From Methanosphaera sp. (lineage in GTDB: Archaea; Methanobacteriota; Methanobacteria; Methanobacteriales; Methanobacteriaceae), in the NCBI GenBank assembly GCA_017430835.1, contig JAFRMD010000179.1, positions 1-62,071 on the forward strand: 62,071 nt of DNA, given 5' to 3'. Positions 54,910 through 62,071 of this stretch are shown here, piece after piece. The translations under genes were made by a program, and so were the position numbers. The notes under the pieces were generated by a model. The model saw only the letters and a list, made by a program, of their open reading frames with translations. It searched no databases and had not been told where the DNA came from. Numbering within the stretch: the stretch's first letter is position 1; every line of letters starts with the position of its first letter.

Positions 54910-55420
54910 ATTTTTTACCCCATTACTCTTTCTGTAATTAATTATAACATATTAACTATAAAAATGTTATGTTCTCCATTAGAGCATATTAAATTTGTAT
55001 ATACTTGCATTTTGTTTTGAAATATGGTATATTATTTTTTTTAATTGTAAAGATTGTGTGACAATTCATTTTAGAAAATTTATAATGTTGTCACTTAGGT
55101 AAGATTTGACCCCTTCAACCATCACTATTACTAGTGATATTATTTATTATTTCTTTATCTTTCCATTGATATAATAATAAATTTTAATTTGAGAATTATA
55201 TGTAACCTATATCAAAAAATGATATGACATAATTTGACATATATAAAATAAAAGCTATTTTAACTATCTATTAGATAATAAACAAAATATACATTATACT
55301 ATCTACTTTATGGTAGTGTGATAAGAGATTATTAAATTTATGATATTTTATTTTATAATATGAAATTGATTAATATATTATTTTTATTATAAAAACTATA
55401 ATTGAAAGATGTGTTAAAAA
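54910..55420. other. AT-rich upstream region of the adhesin-like gene
   Basis: It holds a hairpin (55121-55138, ATCACTA / TAGTGAT, followed by a T-rich stretch) in the middle and AT-rich promoter-like DNA near 55340-55390 before the adhesin-like gene. No coding frame is supported. Confidence 0.4.
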
Positions 55421-58400
55421 ATGAAAAAAAATAAACAGGTACTGCTATTTACTGCACTAATAATACTGCTAATTGGAGTAACCAGCGCAACTGAAGTATC
55501 AAAAGACATAACTGATACAAATAGCATTTCCAAAGAAGTAGTAAAACAAGATACACACAAAGTATCAGATACTACCAACATTATACAAAAAAAGAAAGTA
55601 TCTAATAAAAAATTAGATGACAAGAGGAGTAAAATAAATAAAACTACAAAGAAGGCTAATATAAAAGAAGATTCTGATATAACTAATTGGCAACAACTCA
55701 AAGAAGCAGCACAAAATGCAAATAGCAAAACAAAAGACACAACCATCACCCTAGGAAATGGTACCTACAAAACTTCAGGTTCAATCAGCTTTAATAATAC
55801 TAATACAGTAATTACAATTAACGGTAATGGACAAACAATAGATGGAAACAAACAACAAGTATTCATTATCAGGAAAGGTGCTTCTGTGGTTCTTAAGAAC
55901 ATGACAATAAAAAATGGTGAATCAGAGGATGGAGGATCAATAAAAAATGATGGAACATTAATAATCACACAATCCACAATCACAAAAAGCTCTACAAGTA
56001 CTTTAGTAGGGCTTGGAGGAGCAATATACAATAATTATACTGGAAAAACAAGTATCACACAATCCACATTCACAGGAAACAGTGCATTAGATGAGGTTTC
56101 ATATGGTGCCGGAGGAGCAATAAAGAATAACGGGATACTAAACATCACACAATCCACAATCACAAAAGGCATTGCACATACAGGAGGAGCAGTAGATAAC
56201 TATGGAACATTAACAATCACCAACTCCACACTAGCAAACAACAGAGCTAAATACCAGGGAGGAGCAATATACTGTGGCCCCGTAAAGAGTAAGATTATTG
56301 GTTCAAATTTTACAAACAATCGTGCCCAAGAGGGTGGTGCAATATTTTCCAACGGAAATTCTAATCTTACTGGCAATATATTTACTGATAATACTGCCAC
56401 CAATAACAAAGAAACAATTGATTTACATGGATACTGGAACGGAATTTTCGATAATAATAAATATAAATCAACATCCATTTCACTTAAGACCATAAACTTA
56501 AAACTTAAGGAGAATAGAAATACATTCTATACTGGTGAAGATGTGGAATTAAACTTAAACATGGCATTAAATCATACAAAATATTATGATAATGATATTT
56601 TAAAGAGACTTGACGACATAACAATCTACATCAATGGCAAAAAAACTGTTACAACCAAATATCAGAATTACACATTATCAAATTAAAACCAGGAGAATAT
56701 GAAATTTATTATAACACATGTAAATCCAATTCAAATACTGTTAAGTTCACAGTAAAAGCCATAACTAACTGGCATAAACTACTTAATGCAGTGGATGCTG
56801 TAAAAAACAAAACAGAAGACACTACCCTATGTCTATATGAAGGAAACTACATAAATACTGATACAATCAAATGGATTAATCCTGATATAACACTTACAAT
56901 AGACGGTAATGGACAGACAATAGATGGAAATCAGTTGCAAGTATTTAATATTAACGGTCGTTCTTCCATGCTTCTTAAGAACATCACGATAGTAAACGCT
57001 AAATCGATGATTGGTGGAGCAATAAATAATGAGGGAAGACTGACTGTTATACAATCCACATTTAAAAACAATAGTGGTGAGTATGGTGGAGCAATAGAAA
57101 ACCTAGGAAAACTAACAATCAAGCAATCCACACTAACAGGTAACACTGCAGAACTGGGAGGAGCAATAAGTAACTTTGGGCCATTAACAATCACAGAATC
57201 TGTACTGGCAGACAACACGGCATCTGACTTTGGGGGAGCAATAAGAAACTACCAAACCCTCATTAATATTAGTAAATCAAATTTCACAGGAAATAAAGCA
57301 GGTAATAATGGTGGTGCAATATTCTCCTACGGAAATGCAAATCTTACAGACAATATCTTTACCAGGAATACTGCCAAATTCAATGATACAATTGACCTAG
57401 ACAATCGAAAAGGATATGCTGAGGGTAATGTATATGAATCTACCGATATTAGACTTAAACCCTTAGAATTAAGTATTAAAGATGATCAGACCAGATTCAC
57501 TCCATTTGATGAAGTGGTATTAAACTTCACTATTAGTTTAAGATACCCACGACATTATGACAGTGACATCCTGGAAAGACTTGATGACATAACAATCTAC
57601 ATCAATGGCATAGAATACGATACAACCAATTACAAAAACTACACATTAACAAATCTAAAACCGGGAGATTACACAGTTTACATTACAACATGTAACCAAA
57701 AATCAAAAAATGTAACATTCAAAATCATTGAAATAAATGACATAAACCTGACAACATGGGACGTTGAAATGGTACAAGGAAGATCAGTAACATTTAGTGC
57801 CCTAATAGACTATAAAAACAGCATAATCAACCAAGGACAAGTATACTTCGAAATAGACGGTAAAACATTATTGGATGAAAACGGATCCATATTATATGCT
57901 CCGGTAGAATATAACAAGGCAGACCTGCCATACGACATGCCAACAGATATCTCACTAGGAGAGCATACGCTAACTGCAGTATACCTCTACGATGACAATA
58001 TTCTAGCAAAAGACGAAAAGACATTAACAATAATCGAAAACATACCCGAAGGAGCAGGCGAAAAAGATATTCCATCTGAAGATGAAAAACAGGAAACATA
58101 CATCAAGGACACAAGACCACAGAAAACATTAGCAAAATACACGAAAACAACATACTCAACCATTGTTACAAAGCATAAAATAATCACTGATCAGAACACC
58201 ATACCAGTCAGCAATACAATAACACTCGCCACATTAAACGAAATATTCAACCAGACATTCACCAACGGACAATTACTACTATATGTAGACGGAAAACTAG
58301 TCTTCAACGGCACAACAGGTGATGACTTAACAACAGTCATAATGGAGATCCTAGAAAAATTCCAAGGAAAACACGAAATAAAAGTAGAATTCACCGACAA

Positions 58401-58446
58401 CAATAATGAAACCAAAACATACACAGAAAACATTTCAATAACCTAA
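55421..58446 (+). pseudogene. Adhesin-like protein gene, split by a single-base deletion
   Basis: Signal peptide (VLLFTALIILLIGVTSA) and a lysine/threonine-rich stalk lead two tandem units. Each unit has beta-helix-type repeats (GNGQTIDGN, then GGAI-x-N repeats with TI-TIT-STL phrases) and an Ig-like domain ending DILxRLDDITIYINGxxxxTTxYxNYTL. Unit 1 stops at 56686, but the frame resumes one base off: SxLKPGEYEIYYNTC parallels TNLKPGDYTVYITTC of unit 2, where CAAATTAAAACC replaces ACAAATCTAAAACC. Repaired, it would give about 1008 residues. The downstream half is open from about 56690 to 58446, ending in threonine-rich Ig-like repeats. Confidence 0.8.
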
Positions 58447-58918
58447 TCTCCAACTCATTTTTTTTAAGTTAAAAATTAATTGACAAAATTATTATTTTGA
58501 ATCTCCTTCAATTGTCGTTAGCATTATTTGATCTTACACTTTGTACCATCACTTGCCAAAATTTTTCTTTTTATGAGTCTGATAAAAAAATCTTGTTCAA
58601 ATATTTGAACAAAAATATAATGTTTATATTCAAAAAAATGAACAAGTTTTTATTAATAAAAAGACATCCCTATAAGAATATTATTAATATTTTTTTTGGG
58701 AATAAAAATATGATGTAATAATAGTTTCAAATAATACTAATAAAATAGAAAAAAGGAATGATATTATTTATGTTCGAGATAAAACATTCTCGTTGCTATA
58801 ATCATATCATCATTTAATTAAATAGAATTATTCATTTTAATTACATTAATCATTAGCGATTGAAAAAAATAGATAGGATGAAATAAATAATATTATTTAA
58901 AAGAGTAGGGGTAGAAAA
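58447..58918. other. Spacer with a 20-bp palindrome, before the esterase gene
   Basis: An AT-rich gap of about 470 bases. Open frames here (such as 58497-58718) are low-complexity and unsupported. The palindrome at 58593-58612 is listed separately. The esterase start has a GGGG-type SD at about 58908-58911. Confidence 0.4.
58593..58612. promoter_or_regulatory. 20-bp perfect palindrome, operator-like
   Basis: TTGTTCAAATATTTGAACAA is a perfect palindrome with G and C in the arms, unusual for the surrounding DNA. It is followed by ATATAATG and TTTATATTC stretches that could be a TATA box. A TetR- or LacI-like regulator could bind there, but no matching gene is nearby. Confidence 0.45.
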
Positions 58919-59795
58919 ATGTCAAAAATGTCAAAAATTGTAGAATATGCTTTGGACAAAAAGCACCGTGAATATGTTGATGATGCAAATAAAGCTGATG
59001 AACATATGCAGGAACGTTCCCTAGAAGAAGATGAATATTATAAAATACCAAAAAAGATATATAAAACTAGTTGAAAGTAAAGACCTGTTCAATTGTCAAA
59101 TGCTAACTTTTAACGATAATGAAGAAACTGAAAGAGTAGTTATATACCTTCATGGAGGAATATATGTTAACGAAATTAAGCTACCACACGTCTTGTTTTG
59201 TGACAATCTTGCAAAAAAAGTTAATGCAACAGTATATGCTCCAATATACCCTCTAGCACCAAATCATACCTATGAAGAAACCTATGAAATCCTTGAAAAT
59301 CTATACCAGCACTTATTAGAACTGAATAAGTCTATTATAATTATGGGAGATTCAGCTGGAGGAGGATTATCCGCAGCATTTTCAGAATATTTAGCCGAAA
59401 AAAATTTACCTCAAGCAAAAAACTTAATATTAATCTCTCCTTGGCTTGACATATCAATGTCTGGAGATTATGATAAGGTTGAATTTGATCCTATGCTCGG
59501 AGTAGATGGTTTACGTGAAATGGGTGAAAAATGGGCAGGAAACTTAGATTCAAAAGATTATAAGGTAAGTCCCCTCTTTGGAGATGTAACTAAACTTCCA
59601 AAAACTACATTATTCGTAGGAACTCATGAAATATTTTATCCCGATGTTGTTAAATTTTACAACAAATTAAAAGATAACGGTGCTGATGCCGAGTTAAATA
59701 TCGGTGAAGAAATGAACCATGTTTACGTAATTTATCCTTTAATACCTGAAGCAAAAGAAGCTTTCAAACACATTGTTGAAATAATACTAGATTAA
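58919..59795 (+). pseudogene. Alpha/beta hydrolase (HSL-family esterase) with a frameshift near the N terminus
   Basis: The frame from ATG 58919 reads MSKMSKIVEYALDKKHREYV to IPKKIYKTS and stops at 59072-59074. One base off, IYK joins LVESKDLFNCQMLTFND of the downstream frame, so one extra base near 59065 breaks it. The downstream part is a full hydrolase core: HGG (YLHGGIYVNE), GDSAGGGLS with nucleophile Ser, WLD, an acidic residue near FVGTHEIFYPD and EMNHVY with the catalytic His. Joined, the protein would be about 291 residues. Esterase/lipase activity is expected if expressed. Confidence 0.8.
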
Positions 59796-59999
59796 TATAT
59801 GTTTTAAAAGCAAAACACAAAAATACAATTATTTTCACAAAAGTAATAAAGCAACTTAAAACTTAACCTCCCTTTAATTATTTAAACCCCTTTTTTAATA
59901 AAAATAATAAAATAAATTAATTTTAATTATATCTTCCAATATACCTAATATTATATTAACCCAATTTATATCAAGAACTTAAATAGGAAGTTAAAATAT

Positions 60000-61484
60000 A
60001 TGATGAAAAAGAAGAACATACAGAAGCTTCTGTTATTAGTAGCAATTACTATTCTTATAGCAGGTATTGTAAGTGCAGCACAAAGCAATAAAGCAACTGT
60101 TAGTAAGGATAATAAAGTTGTTAAAGAAGCTGAAATAATTAAAACAGAAACCAGTAAAATAATAAATAAGAAAAATATTGAAAAAAGAACTGTTAATAAT
60201 AAAACTGCTAGTATGAAGAACATTTACGTTTCTTCAAACGGAAAAGGTAATGGAAAAAGTGTCAAAAGTCCTACAAACATAAATAAAGCAATTTCAAACA
60301 TCCAAAATAAAGGAACTATAAACCTAGTAACTAATAGTAAATCTGATAAGTATAATACTATTATAACAATAGATGAAAGTAAAGTTAAATCAAATACAAA
60401 AGAATTCAGTATTGTTGGTCAAAAAAACAAGAAAATTACCTTAACAAAGAGAATTAAAATTAATGGAATAAACGTAATAATGAATAATCTAATCATTACT
60501 GATGGTGTTGATAATAAAAATGCAAAAATAACCGTGAAAAATTGTAACTTTGAAAACAACAAAGACATTTCCCTCAACATATCCTATTCAGACAAATCAG
60601 TGATAACAAAGAATAATTTCAAAAACAATGAACATACAGGAATATTCATAAATGCTTCAGATAACTGTAAAATAACTAAAAATAACTTCATAAATAACTA
60701 TGCAAAAGCTATTGAAACAGACCATGAAGGTTATTATATTACAAACACTTTCTTCTGGGGTGGATCAAGTACAACATTCATTACAACAAAAGGTTTTAAC
60801 TTAAGCATTTCAAATAATAAATTCACTAACAATACATATGATGATAGTTTAATTGAAGGCCATACAGATGGAATTGAAGTAAATGGAAATATGTTTACTG
60901 GAAACAAGAATGAAATTCTGATAACAAGTTATGGACACGACAGCCTTAAAGTGAATAAAAACATGTTTAAAGACAATGAAGTAGAATTAAAGATAATCTG
61001 CTCTTGCAATGAAAATAAAGTTATAGTTACTAACAATATATTTGTAAACAACAAAGTAGAAGATGATACCCTTATAGATATCCATGTTGCCGATGAAAAA
61101 ACTATCAAAGGAAACATCTACTATTATAAAAACAAGAAAAATACAGAAATTGAAGGATATGGAAATAAGAACAAGAATATAAATGAAAAGTATTATTACA
61201 CAAACATAGCACTTAAAATAACTCCTACAAAAACAATTATTGGAAAGAATGTGAAAGTAACAGTTACACTAAAAAACAATAAAAAGCAAAAAATAAAAAA
61301 CCAGAAAATTACATTAAAATTAGGAAGTAAAACATACACGGTTAAAACTAATAGCAAAGGCGTGGCAACAAAAAACATAAAAACCACTAAAGTAGGTAGT
61401 TCAACAATTATAGCAAACTATGTTGGATCAACTCAGTATTCACCAGCAAGCAAGGAAAGCAAAATAACAGTGAACAAAAAATAA
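60000..61484 (+). CDS. Adhesin-like secreted protein with beta-helix and C-terminal Ig-like domain
   Basis: A signal peptide (LLLLVAITILIAGIVSAAQ) is followed by a lysine/asparagine-rich stalk. Beta-helix-like repeats then cover about residues 120-380, with periodic phrases KNNFKNNEHTGIFINASDN, NKFTNNTYDD, GNMFTGNKNEI and NNIFVNNKVEDD. The last 85 residues form an Ig-like domain (NVKVTVTLKNNKKQKIKNQK, YTVKTNSKGVATKNIK, SSTIIANYVGSTQYSPAS). It has no C-terminal anchor that I can see. It is intact, unlike its neighbour. The product is probably a surface protein held to the wall. Confidence 0.85.
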   Translation: MMKKKNIQKLLLLVAITILIAGIVSAAQSNKATVSKDNKVVKEAEIIKTETSKIINKKNIEKRTVNNKTASMKNIYVSSNGKGNGKSVKSPTNINKAISNIQNKGTINLVTNSKSDKYNTIITIDESKVKSNTKEFSIVGQKNKKITLTKRIKINGINVIMNNLIITDGVDNKNAKITVKNCNFENNKDISLNISYSDKSVITKNNFKNNEHTGIFINASDNCKITKNNFINNYAKAIETDHEGYYITNTFFWGGSSTTFITTKGFNLSISNNKFTNNTYDDSLIEGHTDGIEVNGNMFTGNKNEILITSYGHDSLKVNKNMFKDNEVELKIICSCNENKVIVTNNIFVNNKVEDDTLIDIHVADEKTIKGNIYYYKNKKNTEIEGYGNKNKNINEKYYYTNIALKITPTKTIIGKNVKVTVTLKNNKKQKIKNQKITLKLGSKTYTVKTNSKGVATKNIKTTKVGSSTIIANYVGSTQYSPASKESKITVNKK

Positions 61485-61931
61485 TCAAAAAGAATTGTAA
61501 GCATTAATGTAAACTAGAAAACTGTAAAAACATTTCATCAAAAGTAATTTCAAACAACGTAGTAAGAATTAATACGTAATAGTTAAAATTTAAAGATTAA
61601 CCTCCACCTTTATTATTTTTCCATGTATATCATCATGTTTTTTCTCCTAAAGCTATTTACAATATGAATTTTCTATCCGGCCAATACCTTCTAATTTTGA
61701 TTATTCTTATTATTTAACAATAGAGAATTAGTTTTTTACACTTGAAACATACCTTTGAATTACTATAAAACAATGCTAAGTTTTTCCATTAACCATTTAA
61801 AATTAATTTCATTACAAATGTTTAAAAATCAAATATGAATTATATCAATCAATTTTTCCAATTAAATAACATTATCTAAAACTAATAACAAGACCTGCAG
61901 ATATCATTAATCTAACATTATAATTATATTA
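61485..61931. other. AT-rich spacer after the adhesin-like gene
   Basis: No supported gene is seen. The region is AT-rich up to the possible IS end at 61932. Confidence 0.4.
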
Positions 61932-61948
61932 GAGGGCGTGCAACAATT
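61932..61948. repeat. Possible IS terminal motif, copy 2
   Basis: GAGGGCGTGCAACAATT resembles the word at 51299-51315. Beyond it lies the window edge, so a transposase could follow outside. A perfect 8-bp stem, AACTGTTA / TAACAGTT, sits at 61989-62011. Confidence 0.4.
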
Positions 61949-61988
61949 ATGTGAAATAATGTCTTGTTGACTCCCCAGATTTTAGTGA

Positions 61989-62011
61989 AACTGTTAGAAT
62001 AGTTAACAGTT
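61989..62011. repeat. Inverted repeat next to the possible IS end
   Basis: AACTGTTA and TAACAGTT form an 8-bp perfect stem with a 7-base loop. It may belong to the same element as the motif at 61932-61948, either as a subterminal repeat or an mRNA hairpin of an element gene outside the window. Confidence 0.3.
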
Positions 62012-62071
62012 CGCTCTTAGTATTATAATATTATATTATATTTGTATTTGATTTTGTTTTTTTATTTGTTG

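Noticed and set aside
58497..58718. 73-codon frame in the spacer after the adhesin-like gene
   Set aside because: It runs across the 20-bp palindrome, has no SD and is biased to F, N and K. It looks like chance in AT-rich DNA.
1..62071. CRISPR array, rRNA or tRNA genes
   Set aside because: I saw no regularly spaced repeats, and none of the GC-rich blocks expected of stable RNA genes in such AT-rich DNA. A covariance search could still find a missed tRNA.

Overview
The window comes from a very AT-rich methanogenic archaeon of the Methanobacteriales, most likely Methanosphaera or a close relative. The evidence is a small archaeal HMf-type histone, a pseudomurein-binding-type repeat in a secreted protein, large secreted beta-helix/Ig-like adhesin-like proteins, a cobalt-pathway C20 methyltransferase, archaeal SD sequences (GGTGA, AGGAG) and TATA-type promoters. 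No rRNA, tRNA or CRISPR array was seen.

Layout. 1-3.2 kb: two unknown minus-strand genes flank an apparent operon DUF169 - SfsA - TetR, headed by two 16-bp operator-like sites. 3.6 kb: histone gene with promoter and hairpin. 4.5-24.8 kb: a surface-glycan island with LicD, a sugar-nucleotide epimerase, twelve GT2/GT4 glycosyltransferases, a large polytopic membrane protein, a secreted wall protein and a small membrane protein, first on the plus strand and then on the minus strand. 24.8-36.2 kb: housekeeping genes, namely cbiL, an XPD/DinG-like helicase, a J-domain-like protein without HPD, argD, cyclophilin, an apparent argF-hisF-Ntn hydrolase-Ogg operon, purD and a GNAT acetyltransferase. 36.2-46.7 kb: two paralogous five-gene ABC importers of the nickel/opine/peptide class in tandem, each with the order binding protein, two permeases, two ATPases. 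47.5-51.2 kb: a cation diffusion facilitator, a macro-domain protein, a TfoX-N protein and a HEAT-like repeat protein. 51.3-52.6 kb: a VapBC-type toxin-antitoxin pair between two decayed antitoxin-like genes and a possible IS end. 53-62 kb: a potassium channel, a small secreted protein, a frameshifted two-unit adhesin-like protein, a frameshifted esterase, a second adhesin-like protein, and a second copy of the possible IS end.

How the parts work together. The glycan island plausibly builds polysaccharide displayed beside the wall and adhesin-like proteins. The two importer operons, the GNAT gene and possibly the cation-efflux gene share a palindrome, AAAAGTA-W-TACTTTT. A 37-bp promoter block is conserved with identical spacing between the two importer operons. 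I infer a local metal or substrate-responsive regulon, and this is the strongest candidate for an undescribed system here. Second is the DUF169-SfsA-TetR operon with its paired operators. Several genes near 52-59 kb carry single-base frameshifts, which are either real decay or sequence error.
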